The position numbers and the translations under genes were made by a program. Below, piece by piece: positions 1 through 9,884 of a DNA stretch of 56,713 nt. The notes beneath the pieces are model-generated. The model had not been told where the DNA came from. It saw only the letters and a program-made list of their open reading frames with translations, and did not search any database. Source of the DNA: Mangrovimonas sp. TPBH4 (lineage in GTDB: Bacteria > Bacteroidota > Bacteroidia > Flavobacteriales > Flavobacteriaceae); contig NZ_LBIO01000051.1 in the NCBI RefSeq assembly GCF_001280505.1, positions 1 through 56,713 of the forward strand. The letters run 5' to 3'. The first letter of the stretch is position 1. The number at the start of each line of letters is the position of its first letter.

Positions 1-817
1 TGTCGGAGGTCACCCCGTCATAGGCATAACCGATACGAAGGTTCGGCGTGATGCCGAAGTTCACCAATCCCGAGAACGAATCGTCCAATCGGTACGAGGC
101 CCCGATCTCGAAGCGGTCGTAGAACAGCGCGTTCACGTTCACGTCAAAAGACGTCGGCGCAGAAAAGGCGGACTTCACCATGAACGAGGGCTTCAGCTTC
201 GTGTTGTCCGATACCTCGAACACATAGCCCCCCGTCAAAAAGTAGTGGCTCACCTCTGAGCCAAGCTCGTAGCCATCGGCATCAAGGTGCACCGAGTTCA
301 GCATGTTGGGCACGGAAAAGCCAACATAGTAGTGCTCCGTGTAGTAGAACACTCCCGCACCGATGTTCGGCGTGGTGCTGTTGATGTTCTCAGAGAAGAA
401 CGGGTCGTTCTCATCGATCACGGACACATCGTCCAATAGGCCGATGTCGTGGAAGGTCGCCCCGGCCTTGATCCCGAACGCCAAACGGTGCTCACCGCCA
501 AGCTTTAGGGTATACGAGAAATCGGCATAGACGTTGTTCTCCATAACCGGACCGATCTGGTCGTTGATGAACGACAGCCCAAGCCCCATATTGCTCCCGA
601 TGGGCGCGTGGCCGAAGAAGGTACCCGTGCGTGGCGCACCATCGATGCCGCTCCACTGCCAGCGGTAGAGCACCCCTAGGCTAAGAGCCTCCTTCGAACC
701 CGCATACGCCGGGTTCACTACGTTCATGTTGTACATGTACTGCGTGTACTGTGGGTCCTGTTGACCCTGCATAAATGCCGTGATAAACAGGACTACAATT
801 AAGCATAGTTTTTTCAT
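1..817 (-). CDS. PorP/SprF family type IX secretion outer-membrane protein (partial, C-terminus off the window)
   Basis: I read this frame by hand from the ATG at 815-817; 272 codons are open to the window edge, so the C-terminus is missing. The N-terminus is a signal peptide (MKKLCLIVVLFITAFMQGQ), followed by the family hallmark QDPQYTQYMYN and NPAYAGS, then repeated aromatic beta strands expected of an outer-membrane barrel. PorP/SprF proteins help the type IX system place large adhesins with type B C-terminal signals on the surface. It follows the large type B-signal protein by 36 bases on the same strand, the usual SprB-SprF arrangement, so it is probably that protein's dedicated partner. 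Its GC content is visibly higher than that of the neighbours, with many G/C third positions. Confidence 0.9.
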   Translation of the reverse strand, partial: MKKLCLIVVLFITAFMQGQQDPQYTQYMYNMNVVNPAYAGSKEALSLGVLYRWQWSGIDGAPRTGTFFGHAPIGSNMGLGLSFINDQIGPVMENNVYADFSYTLKLGGEHRLAFGIKAGATFHDIGLLDDVSVIDENDPFFSENINSTTPNIGAGVFYYTEHYYVGFSVPNMLNSVHLDADGYELGSEVSHYFLTGGYVFEVSDNTKLKPSFMVKSAFSAPTSFDVNVNALFYDRFEIGASYRLDDSFSGLVNFGITPNLRIGYAYDGVTSD

Positions 818-853
818 CTGCTATTAATTATTGCGTTAGTTCTTAGTTTGTTC

Positions 854-3800
854 TTATTTGTTGATATATACCCAAGCGCTACGAGTTTTACCCTCTTCGT
901 ACTCCATGGTATAGAAGTACGTCCCGACAGGAAGGTCCTCACCATCGTTGGTCTGGCCGTACCACTCGTTGGTATAGTTGTTCTTAGAATATACCAAGGT
1001 TCCTAAACGGTTGAAGATTTCGATCTTGCTTACCCTAAAACTGCTCAAGTCAAAGTTATCATTCATACCATCTCCGTTTGGTGAGATCCCTTGAGGAATG
1101 ATACAATTTTCCAACTCAATCACATCTGCAGATACTTCATAAGAACAGCCCGAAGCGTTACTTGTCACTACAGCGGTATAAGTCCCTTGAGTTAAAACTG
1201 GCAAGGTTAATCCTGACTCTCCTGCTATCAAGCCACCATCTTGAGACCATTCCACAGTTACCTCATCAGCTGTGAAGCCTTCTTCAAGAATTAAAGATAT
1301 TTCAATAGGCACAGTTGCATTAGGACAAACTTCATAAGCAACCTCATCCGTATTGAATGAAGCATATGGTACGGCATCCACTGCAAGCACCACTTCACCA
1401 ACAGAGTAACAATCATAAGCTACATTACTTTCAATTCTTACATAGATTGTTTGAGGATTACTAGTATTCTCATATGGAGATTCCAATGCATTGGTACCCG
1501 CCTCTGCATCTGCTTCATTTGCATAGTAAGACACAATATAAATGGAAGGATCTTGACCATTCAAAACATCAGCATCTATAGAGGTTAAGTCAAAACTTTC
1601 AACGCCATCTCCGGATTCATCATCACACAAATTATAGCTTGTATCGGTAACTGTTGGGGTAGGCCCCGAAATCACCAAGTCGAAAGACGTGGTATCAAAA
1701 CAGAACGTTGCATTGGCATCCTCTATTCTCGCATAAACAGTTTGAGGGTTCGTAATATTGGAATAAGGAGACGACAAAGCATTGATTCCTGCTTGGGCGT
1801 CATCTAAACTTGCATAATAGGTTACATCGAATAAGGATGGATCTTGACCAGCCAATATTCCGGAAGTTTGCATTTCCAAATCGAAATCTTCAATTTCATC
1901 ACCTGAAGCATCATCACAAGTAATGATATCTTCCACATCATTGGCAATTGCCTCTAACCCCAAAACTATAGTTACTTCATCCTGTGCCTGTGTATCACAA
2001 TTCTCGTCGTATGCAATTACAGTGTAAGTTGCCGTCTCAGTTACTGTTAAACTAGCAGAAGTTTCTCCTTCAATGATAAATCCATCAGCATACCACTCAT
2101 AAGTATCAGCGAAAGGAGATTCAGCATTCAAAACATATTCAGGGAATCCACAGAAACTTTGGTCCTCTCCCAACTCTACTTCAATCTCCGAAGTAATGGA
2201 ACCAGAACCATCAACACTCGCATTGGTCTGCTCTATTTGAATGGTTCCTACACCACCATTAAAATTGGTTACTAATAATACATAGATTTCCCCTTCAATA
2301 GCATTATCGATCGTTACATTTTCTACAGAAGCAGCTGAATAACTACAGTCTACAATATTTCCAAAAGGATAGAAATCTGGATTCCAAGTATTGTTTGGAC
2401 AAGTTGGACAGTCTACCAACAGATCCAAGTCACAATAATCAATTTCATTATCGAACGGCCCCCAAAGTACAAAATCAACATCTAGACCTGTCCCTGTAGG
2501 GTTGCCATCTTCATCAAATTGGGTGTTTTGGACAATTTGAATATTGATTGGTCCGGACTCACCAATTTGAAGCACATTCCATGTTGGATTAGGAATACTT
2601 CCTAAACAAGCAACTTGCCCCGTAGAAGGGATTCCGATAACATTGGATGCATAAAGAGCTCCTCCTTCACCACAGAAAGGTGTTGCATTTTCACATACCG
2701 TATTTTCTGGAGCTTCCTTAATACATAAATCAAACGTGGTTGTTTCTTCGTTAGAACTGAAAGAGAATACTCGTAGATAATAAGTTTCTCCTACTACCAA
2801 TTCAGGCGTCACACTCGCGGCATTGTTAGAACAGTAAAGCTCTACCAATCCATCACAAGTTCCTTCATAAACCGCATGATCTAAATTAAATGTACCTCCT
2901 GAAATGTTAAGTAATGTAATTAATTGCACTTCGTTAAGCGCTGTAAATTCGAACCATACATCGTCATCTGGATCGCCTCCACAAGCTGTAGCAGGAACAC
3001 CAGAAGGTGTAGCAGCTAGAACCGTTCCGGAAGTTGTCAAATCACAAGAATCATTATCATTAACTTCAACTACAGTGGCGTTACAAGGATTATCATTATC
3101 TGGTGGACAAGCCATAACCTGAATTGCCTGACTATTTATAATACAATTTACATCCTGGTCATTACTAATAGTAATTACGATATCCGTAAGGAATGGATAT
3201 GGACCAAATTGAGTAACTCCAGTTTCGGTAACTTGTACCCCTGTGGTACCCTGATTATCTGTAATTGTAACAGAAGTAGCATCCCCTAAACTTGTCACAT
3301 CCACATCAATCAAGAACTGATCCCCATTGTCACAATCATCCACAACCATATAAGTAGCTTGAGGATTGATACAAGTAGCACAAGATACGGTATATTCTAT
3401 CGTAGTCTCACTACCTGAACTACAACTAAAGATACCGTCGGCTTCAATCCAAAAGGAAATGGTATCCCCCTCAGATTGCCAAGTCAAACCAGAAAGATCA
3501 CCTCCATTTCCATAATAATCTGCTGGAGTCATTTCTGTTCCGTCAGTATTATACACATGTAATTCATCCCATCCACTTTCAACAGTACCTGAGTTAAATG
3601 TTAAGTTAAGAGGCGTTCCATCATTACTCGTGAACGTTATAATATTGGTATCTCCATTTGTATAACAATACGTACCAACCAAAGGACCTTCACTACAGTC
3701 CACATAATTATCTAAACAAAACTCCTGAGTCAATGAAGGACCAGTAATGATACAATTGGTATCTTCATCATTAGCTAACGTAATTTCAACAGCAGTTCCA

Positions 3801-5785
3801 TTATCATATGGACCAAAAGACAATAATCCAATCTCTGTAATAACCTGAGCATCGCTCTCTTGGTTATCGGACACTGTCAAAGAGGTTGCAGAACCTATAT
3901 CGGTAACATCTACCTCTACAAAAAACTGAGCGCCGTTGGCACAATCACTTACAACTTCATAAGTAGCCGAAGGATTCACACAAGTTGCACACATAACAGT
4001 GAAATCCCATTCTGTCGTACAACAAGAACTTCCAGAGGCACAACTTACAGAACCATCCGAATCAATTTCAAAATACATTGAATCTCCAGTAGAATCAAAA
4101 GTCAAACCTGCTAGATTACCTCCATTGTTACCGAAATATAACACTGGCGCAGTATTATCAGCACCATCATATATAATAATGTCATCACAACAACTTTCAA
4201 TACCTCCACCATTAAAAGTAATTCTAATAGGGCTTCCATCCGTAGATTCAAACAACCAAGCCGTATCATCGTTGTTTCCATAACAATAATTAAGCTCTAA
4301 AGGTCCTTCTTCACAATCCACAATATTCAATTCACATTGGTCTTGCGTTAAACTTGGACTGTTTATAATACAATTGGTATCCTCATCATTGCTTACCGTA
4401 ATAACAACTTCAGTTCCATTGTCAAACGGTCCAAATGAAACCACTCCTATTTCGGTTATTGTTTGAGCATCACTTCCTTGGTCATCTGTAATGGTCAATG
4501 ACGTTGCAGAGCCTAAATCTGTAATATCAGCCTCTACAAAAAACTGAGGACCATTTACACAATCTTGTACCACTGCATATGTTGCACTTGGATTGACACA
4601 GGTTGCACACATTACAGTGAAGTCCCACTCTGTAGAACAACAAAAACTACCCGAAGAACAGCTTACAGATCCATCAGAGTCAATTTCAACAAACAGAGAA
4701 TCTCCAGTAGAATCAAAAGTCAAACCAGACAGATCTCCTCCGTTATTCCCTGAATACAAAACGGCTCCAGTGTTATCCGTACCATCATAAATAATGATAT
4801 CATCACAACAACTCTCTATACCCCCTGCATTAAAAGTGATTCTTAATGGACTACCATCACTAGAAGTAAACAACCAAGTAGTATCATCATTATTTCCGTA
4901 ACAATACGTAATGTTTTCTGGCCCTACTTCACAATCCACAATAATAGTAGGATCGTCCATTGTTGTATAACTTTGCTCTATACAGGTTTCAGTTGTTGTA
5001 CCAACATTATTATAAGGTGTAATTGTTATATAATATTGAGTTGAATAGCTTAACTCTCCAATATTGTAGGAAGTAACATTCCCAACATCTTCATTATCTA
5101 AAATATCATTCCCACCTGCAGTAGTACCTACAGTTAAATAATATCCCGTAGGAATTCCCGATGCTGCAGACCATGTGATATTGCCATCGATTGGAGCATC
5201 CACACCCCCATCAGTTGGCATGGTCAAAACAGAATTACATGATGGTGCTTCAGTTGCTTCCTGAACAGCCATTACATTATCATAGTACATATAATAGTCT
5301 CCTCCTGCCCAAGTAATATTAAGCCTCAACATAAAATCACTGCCATCTGGAAGATCTGCGGCAGCAACAGTATAGGACATGCTAGCACATTCATTGGAGG
5401 TAACATGGTTCTCATCATCAATGGTATCTACATCCACCCAATCTGTACCGTTATTGGTAGAATATTGCACAATAAAATTACCCCAACCCGCGGCAGTGGC
5501 ATTTGTAGCTGCAGACCAATCCACAATCTTATAATCGAAACTAATAGTTAAATCCGTCTCGTTAGACTCACCAACTATATTTGGTGAGGTCAAGTTACCT
5601 GTATTAGAAAAACTGTAAAGATTATCCCTAACCGACTGTCCTGAACACGATTGTGTAGCACTGGCATAAAATGTACTTGTCCATCCCACTGGGATTCCAC
5701 TGTCGAAGTTTTCATTAATGTTAATTTGCCCAAACGTGGACACCCCCATTAATAATGCTAAAATCCAAAGCGTAATTTTTCTCAT
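854..5785 (-). CDS. Large secreted T9SS type B sorting-domain protein with tandem CUB-like repeats
   Basis: The protein has 1643 residues from the ATG at 5785; an in-frame TTG three codons upstream (5794) is less likely. Residues 1-20 are a signal peptide ending STFGQ. Then come a jelly-roll-like region (about 23-180), a fibronectin-III-like region (about 183-280), three CUB-like units sharing CYGNNDDT / ESCCDDIIIYDG / GNNGG motifs (the third diverged), each followed by a linker starting C(V/I)NP, then Ig-like segments. The last roughly 83 residues (IPQGISPNGDGMND, KIEIFNRLG, LPVGTYFYTMEY) are a gliding-motility/type B C-terminal domain, the signal for type IX secretion. It is probably a cell-surface adhesin or a released binding protein. 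The PorP/SprF gene just downstream supports this. No catalytic domain is seen. Confidence 0.88.
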   Translation of the reverse strand: MRKITLWILALLMGVSTFGQININENFDSGIPVGWTSTFYASATQSCSGQSVRDNLYSFSNTGNLTSPNIVGESNETDLTISFDYKIVDWSAATNATAAGWGNFIVQYSTNNGTDWVDVDTIDDENHVTSNECASMSYTVAAADLPDGSDFMLRLNITWAGGDYYMYYDNVMAVQEATEAPSCNSVLTMPTDGGVDAPIDGNITWSAASGIPTGYYLTVGTTAGGNDILDNEDVGNVTSYNIGELSYSTQYYITITPYNNVGTTTETCIEQSYTTMDDPTIIVDCEVGPENITYCYGNNDDTTWLFTSSDGSPLRITFNAGGIESCCDDIIIYDGTDNTGAVLYSGNNGGDLSGLTFDSTGDSLFVEIDSDGSVSCSSGSFCCSTEWDFTVMCATCVNPSATYAVVQDCVNGPQFFVEADITDLGSATSLTITDDQGSDAQTITEIGVVSFGPFDNGTEVVITVSNDEDTNCIINSPSLTQDQCELNIVDCEEGPLELNYCYGNNDDTAWLFESTDGSPIRITFNGGGIESCCDDIIIYDGADNTAPVLYFGNNGGNLAGLTFDSTGDSMYFEIDSDGSVSCASGSSCCTTEWDFTVMCATCVNPSATYEVVSDCANGAQFFVEVDVTDIGSATSLTVSDNQESDAQVITEIGLLSFGPYDNGTAVEITLANDEDTNCIITGPSLTQEFCLDNYVDCSEGPLVGTYCYTNGDTNIITFTSNDGTPLNLTFNSGTVESGWDELHVYNTDGTEMTPADYYGNGGDLSGLTWQSEGDTISFWIEADGIFSCSSGSETTIEYTVSCATCINPQATYMVVDDCDNGDQFLIDVDVTSLGDATSVTITDNQGTTGVQVTETGVTQFGPYPFLTDIVITISNDQDVNCIINSQAIQVMACPPDNDNPCNATVVEVNDNDSCDLTTSGTVLAATPSGVPATACGGDPDDDVWFEFTALNEVQLITLLNISGGTFNLDHAVYEGTCDGLVELYCSNNAASVTPELVVGETYYLRVFSFSSNEETTTFDLCIKEAPENTVCENATPFCGEGGALYASNVIGIPSTGQVACLGSIPNPTWNVLQIGESGPINIQIVQNTQFDEDGNPTGTGLDVDFVLWGPFDNEIDYCDLDLLVDCPTCPNNTWNPDFYPFGNIVDCSYSAASVENVTIDNAIEGEIYVLLVTNFNGGVGTIQIEQTNASVDGSGSITSEIEVELGEDQSFCGFPEYVLNAESPFADTYEWYADGFIIEGETSASLTVTETATYTVIAYDENCDTQAQDEVTIVLGLEAIANDVEDIITCDDASGDEIEDFDLEMQTSGILAGQDPSLFDVTYYASLDDAQAGINALSSPYSNITNPQTVYARIEDANATFCFDTTSFDLVISGPTPTVTDTSYNLCDDESGDGVESFDLTSIDADVLNGQDPSIYIVSYYANEADAEAGTNALESPYENTSNPQTIYVRIESNVAYDCYSVGEVVLAVDAVPYASFNTDEVAYEVCPNATVPIEISLILEEGFTADEVTVEWSQDGGLIAGESGLTLPVLTQGTYTAVVTSNASGCSYEVSADVIELENCIIPQGISPNGDGMNDNFDLSSFRVSKIEIFNRLGTLVYSKNNYTNEWYGQTNDGEDLPVGTYFYTMEYEEGKTRSAWVYINK
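3375..4935 (-). repeat. Three tandem coding repeats (about 610-618 bp) inside the surface protein gene
   Basis: The same block recurs with starts near 3375, 3984 and 4602, spaced 609 and 618 bases, and encodes a CUB-like domain plus its linker. The two right-hand copies are close at the DNA level (for example GTTGCACACAT-ACAGTGAA at 3984 and 4602). The left-hand copy is more diverged and has lost the CCDD motif. This looks like internal duplication; the similarity of two copies suggests recent duplication or gene conversion. Confidence 0.75.
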
Positions 5786-6023
5786 AAAATTCAATTTTTA
5801 TATTAAATGAATCCAAAACACACCCGTAACACATTGACTAAAAGTGCGTTAAAAACAAAACATTAAAAATGATTAATAGCTAATTAAATTCCTGAATTAT
5901 GATCTATACAGAAATAAGATTCCGAATATAAAAAAAATGCCTATTAACATACCATTAACATTGGCATAATAGATTAAATGCATTAATCTTCGACGAAGTG
6001 AATTGGTAGGATTTTCGAAGTAA

Positions 6024-6962
6024 TCAAAGTATTTTTTTAACAAGAATATACACTGGAAAATGATCGCTAAAACCACCCATATATTTCTTTCCTACATAAG
6101 TTCTGTAAGGCTGTCCGCTATATTTTCCTTTGTATTGCGACAAGAACTTGTCATTGAATATTTTGGCATAGTCAAACTTATGGGTCCCGGTCTTTGTTTC
6201 CAAAAAATTGATGGAACATAAAATCTGGTCGAACAGGTTCCAATGGAACTGAAAATTGATACTACCATGCTCCAAATCCAACAAGGTTTCCATTGGATTA
6301 AAAAGTAATTCATGCTTCACCAAATGACGGATGCTCTCATTATCCGGATTATCATTAAAATCACCAAAAATAATAACCTTAGGATTTTCATAATTTAACT
6401 TTAGATTATCCAAAATTTCCATGACCATGTTTGCCGCCGCCAGTCGCTTATAGGCCGATTGGGTTTCCCCTTCCCTACGCGATGGCCAATGGTTAACAAT
6501 AAAGTGCATTTCCTCGCCTTCCAAGAGCCCCGTGACCAGCAAAATATCCCTTGTATAGTCCCGAACCCCATTTTCACCTTCAATAAACACCGTAAAACGT
6601 TCGGAATAAGTCAATTCAAACACCTTTTTATTATACAATAGTGCCACATCTATTCCCCGCGTATCAGGAGAATCATAATGTACATACCCATAATCATATC
6701 GCTTTAAATCTGGGCTGTGAATCAAATCCTCCAAAACACTATCATTTTCAATTTCTGCCAATCCAACAATAGCTGGTGGGTGCTTGGTTTCCTGCTTTCC
6801 TATTTTAGCAATTGCCGAGCCTATTTTGTAGATTTTCCGTTGGTAGCGTCGCTTGGTCCAATGCCTGTCAGAAGTAGGCAAAAAATCATCATCGTTGGTA
6901 TACGGATTATCCTCAACGTCAAATAAATTCTCAATATTGTAAAACGCTATAGTCTGCTGCAT
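6024..6962 (-). CDS. Endonuclease/exonuclease/phosphatase (EEP) family protein
   Basis: This 312-residue protein carries the EEP-fold landmarks in order: FYNIENLFD near the N-terminus, GLAEIEND (metal-binding Glu), IVNHWPSRR, FGDFNDNPDN (catalytic Asp/Asn) and a C-terminal GGFSDHFPVYI (SDH catalytic triad element). There is no signal peptide, so it is probably cytoplasmic. Substrates of the family range from DNA and RNA to phospholipids, and the sequence does not decide between them. A promoter-like TATCTTTG lies upstream at 7003-7010 on this strand, divergent from hflX. The 238 bases downstream (5786-6023) hold no gene that I can see. Confidence 0.85.
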   Translation of the reverse strand: MQQTIAFYNIENLFDVEDNPYTNDDDFLPTSDRHWTKRRYQRKIYKIGSAIAKIGKQETKHPPAIVGLAEIENDSVLEDLIHSPDLKRYDYGYVHYDSPDTRGIDVALLYNKKVFELTYSERFTVFIEGENGVRDYTRDILLVTGLLEGEEMHFIVNHWPSRREGETQSAYKRLAAANMVMEILDNLKLNYENPKVIIFGDFNDNPDNESIRHLVKHELLFNPMETLLDLEHGSINFQFHWNLFDQILCSINFLETKTGTHKFDYAKIFNDKFLSQYKGKYSGQPYRTYVGKKYMGGFSDHFPVYILVKKIL

Positions 6963-7048
6963 GGTAAAAGGAAATGATTTTTGGAATATTAAGATCTACT
7001 CTCAAAGATAACCTTTAAATTATAAAAAGTAAAATGCCCACAATTGCG

Positions 7049-7056
7049 TAAATTTG
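7049..7056 (+). promoter_or_regulatory. Bacteroidota -7 element (TAAATTTG) for hflX
   Basis: TAAATTTG matches the TAnnTTTG consensus and lies 16 bases before the hflX ATG, implying a very short leader. No convincing -33 TTG is seen at the right spacing, so support is partial. Confidence 0.45.
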
Positions 7057-7072
7057 CACTTTAATTACATTT

Positions 7073-8296
7073 ATGTTAGAGAAGAAAGACATTTCGCTTG
7101 AAAAAGCAGTTCTAGTTGGAATCATTACCAAAGACCAAGATGAAGCCAAGTCTAAAGAATATCTGGACGAGCTGGAATTTTTAACCTATACAGCTGGAGG
7201 TGAAGTCGTGGCAAGATTTACCCAAAAAATGGACATGCCCAACCCACGCACCTTTATAGGGACAGGAAAAATGGAAGAGGTTCAAGACTATATTAACGAG
7301 TACAATGTAGGCACTGCTATTTTTGACGACGAGCTTTCCCCTGCCCAAGAGCGAAACATAAGTAAGCTACTGAATTGCAAAGTCCTGGACCGAACCAACC
7401 TTATTCTGGACATTTTTGCCCAAAGGGCCCAAACAAGTTATGCCAGAACCCAAGTGGAATTGGCGCAATGCGAGTACTTGCTCCCGCGACTTAAAGGAAT
7501 GTGGACCCACTTGGAACGCCAAAAAGGGGGGATTGGAATGCGTGGTCCTGGAGAAACCGAAATTGAAACTGACCGTAGGATTGTTAGGGATAAAATAGCC
7601 TTGTTAAAGGCCAAGATTAAAACAATCGATAAGCAAATGGCGGTGCAACGCGGGAACCGAGGCCAAATGGTTCGCGTGGCACTGGTTGGATACACCAATG
7701 TTGGGAAGTCTACCCTAATGAATGTGATCAGTAAAAGTGAAGTATTTGCTGAAAACAAACTCTTCGCTACACTTGATACGACCGTTAGAAAAGTGGTGAT
7801 AAAAAATTTGCCATTTTTGATGAGTGATACGGTTGGATTCATCAGAAAATTACCTACTCAACTTGTGGAGAGTTTTAAAAGTACCTTGGATGAAGTTAGG
7901 GAAGCTGATTTACTGCTGCATGTCGTGGATATTTCGCATCCCAATTTTGAAGAGCACATTGAATCGGTAAACAAAATTTTGGATGAAATAGACAGCGCCG
8001 ATAAGCCAACTATTATGGTCTTCAACAAAATTGATGCCTACGAAGCAGAACCTTTTGATGACGATGATTTAGTTGCAGAACGCACCAAAGTAAACTATAC
8101 TCTAGACGAGTGGAAAACCACTTGGATGAGCAAGATTGGAGAGAATGCTTTGTTCATTTCGGCCACCAACAAAGAGAATTTGGAAGATTTCAGAAAACGC
8201 GTCTACAATGAAGTAAGGAAAATTCATATTACAAGATTCCCTTACAACCATTTTCTGTATCCAGATTATGATGAAAATTACGACGATGCACAATAA
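7073..8296 (+). CDS. hflX: GTPase HflX
   Basis: The 407-residue protein has the normal HflX length and layout: an N-terminal HflX domain with FIGTGKMEEV and DDELSPAQERNI, a linker with GGIGMRGPGETEIE, then a G domain with Walker A GYTNVGKST, switch II DTVGFI, NKID and a final SATN motif. HflX binds the large ribosomal subunit and can split stalled ribosomes, especially under heat stress. It is a single gene divergent from the EEP nuclease and convergent with the DUF3078 gene, with a shared bidirectional terminator after it. Confidence 0.95.
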   Translation: MLEKKDISLEKAVLVGIITKDQDEAKSKEYLDELEFLTYTAGGEVVARFTQKMDMPNPRTFIGTGKMEEVQDYINEYNVGTAIFDDELSPAQERNISKLLNCKVLDRTNLILDIFAQRAQTSYARTQVELAQCEYLLPRLKGMWTHLERQKGGIGMRGPGETEIETDRRIVRDKIALLKAKIKTIDKQMAVQRGNRGQMVRVALVGYTNVGKSTLMNVISKSEVFAENKLFATLDTTVRKVVIKNLPFLMSDTVGFIRKLPTQLVESFKSTLDEVREADLLLHVVDISHPNFEEHIESVNKILDEIDSADKPTIMVFNKIDAYEAEPFDDDDLVAERTKVNYTLDEWKTTWMSKIGENALFISATNKENLEDFRKRVYNEVRKIHITRFPYNHFLYPDYDENYDDAQ

Positions 8297-8298
8297 AA

Positions 8299-8326
8299 AA
8301 AGAGCGCTTGAATACAAGCGCTCTTT
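8299..8326. terminator. Bidirectional terminator between hflX and the DUF3078 gene
   Basis: A perfect 12-bp stem (AAAGAGCGCTTG at 8299-8310 and its complement at 8315-8326) with an AATA loop, A-rich before and T-rich after, lies between two convergent genes, so it can serve both. Confidence 0.9.
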
Positions 8327-8346
8327 TCATTTTAATATTTAGCTCC

Positions 8347-9282
8347 TTAAAACTTATAAGACAAACCTAAGGTATAGTATGTCTGTAATTCATTGTCAAC
8401 ATTATCAAATGTAGGTTCTGTATCTACGAGTGGATCGTATTGCTGTAAGGCATAATTCAAAGCTTCCTGCTTGTTGCTTCTCAAGCCAAAATCAAAACCT
8501 ATTCCAATGTTCTTCCATAAGGTATACGTGAAAGAATTGGTCCAAGTCCAGTTAGACAAATTCGAGCTTTTATAGCTTAAAAACATCGATAAATTGGTTT
8601 TAAAATCTATAGGCCCCAATTTTCTGGTATAATCGGCAACAATTTTAGAACCAAAAGACGATTCAAAAACCGTATCCTCATCACTAAAAACAATATTGTA
8701 GTTCAAAGGGTGTACTACTACAATTAAATCCGTAATAGGCGTCCAGGTGGCACCAATACCAAGATCCAAATATCCAGGATCGTTAAAATTGTCCAAAATA
8801 GTGGTTCGATATTCCATCAAGGCAGAGGCCGCCAAGTTTTTTGTAATCTTATACCCGTACAAAGACGTTACATTAAACACATCTGTAGTAGGCTGAAAAC
8901 TATCGTCATCATTAGGATCGTCCTTGTCATCCAACTTTACCCATTTCAAATTCAGATTCAAGGCATTTTTCCAAAAGTACTTTTCCCTATCTAAATTGGC
9001 ATAGGCATTTACCGTACCTCCAAAATTACCGGAAGAGTTGTTAGGTGCTCCTTGAGCGTACCAGTTTTCAAAGTTAGAAAGACTTCCTCCTACTACTCCA
9101 AACGCACCAATTTTCCAACCTGGAAAGGCATCAATTTGGGATTGTAGATCATCCACTCGTTTTTGAATGTCACTTATAGAATCTTTCTTAACCTTTTGTT
9201 CCGCTTTTAATTCCTCCAAGGTTTGTGCATTCGTAGCCATAGCACAAGCCACCAACACCAAAGAACACAGTAATTTCTTCAT
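8347..9282 (-). CDS. DUF3078 family outer-membrane-associated protein
   Basis: The 311-residue protein has a signal peptide (cleavage near ATNAQ), a short charged coiled-coil (about residues 21-50, rich in K/E/D), then the DUF3078 body starting GWKIGAFGVVGGSLSNFENW, followed by alternating aromatic/polar strands that end in a final aromatic residue (SYKF), as expected of an outer-membrane beta barrel. DUF3078 is a Bacteroidota family of unknown function. A TATTTTTG element at 9315-9322 on this strand lies about 30 bases upstream and may be its promoter. Confidence 0.8.
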   Translation of the reverse strand: MKKLLCSLVLVACAMATNAQTLEELKAEQKVKKDSISDIQKRVDDLQSQIDAFPGWKIGAFGVVGGSLSNFENWYAQGAPNNSSGNFGGTVNAYANLDREKYFWKNALNLNLKWVKLDDKDDPNDDDSFQPTTDVFNVTSLYGYKITKNLAASALMEYRTTILDNFNDPGYLDLGIGATWTPITDLIVVVHPLNYNIVFSDEDTVFESSFGSKIVADYTRKLGPIDFKTNLSMFLSYKSSNLSNWTWTNSFTYTLWKNIGIGFDFGLRSNKQEALNYALQQYDPLVDTEPTFDNVDNELQTYYTLGLSYKF

Positions 9283-9363
9283 TTTGATTGTTTTATAAAT
9301 GGGTTTACACCCTACAAAAATAGGTTTTTTCTGAAATCCTCCTAGAATAAAAGCGATGGAAGT

Positions 9364-9867
9364 CTATTTTTTATACAGCGGCACAGTAGAACAAGCCTCC
9401 CCAAACATAATGGATTTTGCAACACGATTCAATCTGGAAACCAACAAGGTATAAGCTGTTTCTGGAATTGGTTTATTGGAACAACCTTTAATGATGACAG
9501 GTTTATCTCGAAATTCTTCTACATCCATTTGGGAAACGATCTCTTGAAAAATAGACGCCTCCAAATCCTGAAGATTTCCAACAATCACCTTTTTAGCATA
9601 TGAAGAAGCTTGAGTAGCAATCAATAGATAGGCCCAAGAGGGAATAATGGCATCAACCGAACAGTGTAAAGCCAAATAACCATCTTGATATTGACTCCAA
9701 TCGTGTTGCTTTACGTATTCACGAAAGTCCTTCTCCTTTAAAATCAACTCTTGAAATAACCAGTCCTTGATATCGAAAAGTACACGGGCGCCTTTTGGAT
9801 AAAAATCTTCCAAATCTATAGTTACCAATTTACTATTGGCTACGCGGTTTATAATTTCATCTGCCAT
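9364..9867 (-). CDS. DUF2480 family protein
   Basis: This 167-residue soluble protein begins MADEIINRVANSKLV and matches what I recall of the DUF2480 family, which is confined to Bacteroidota and has no known function. Two cysteines (KGCSNKP and EACSTVP) lie in the C-terminal third and could bind metal, but this is a guess. It starts 17 bases after the ABC transporter stop codon on the same strand and is probably co-transcribed with it. Confidence 0.75.
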   Translation of the reverse strand: MADEIINRVANSKLVTIDLEDFYPKGARVLFDIKDWLFQELILKEKDFREYVKQHDWSQYQDGYLALHCSVDAIIPSWAYLLIATQASSYAKKVIVGNLQDLEASIFQEIVSQMDVEEFRDKPVIIKGCSNKPIPETAYTLLVSRLNRVAKSIMFGEACSTVPLYKK

Positions 9868-9884
9868 GACGCAAAATTACATTT

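Noticed and set aside
2904..4790. Plus-strand frames within the surface protein gene
   Set aside because: They are shadows of the repetitive minus-strand coding sequence with no family support.
5786..5794. TTG start for the surface protein
   Set aside because: The ATG three codons later gives a normal signal peptide; the TTG adds nothing and has no better start context.
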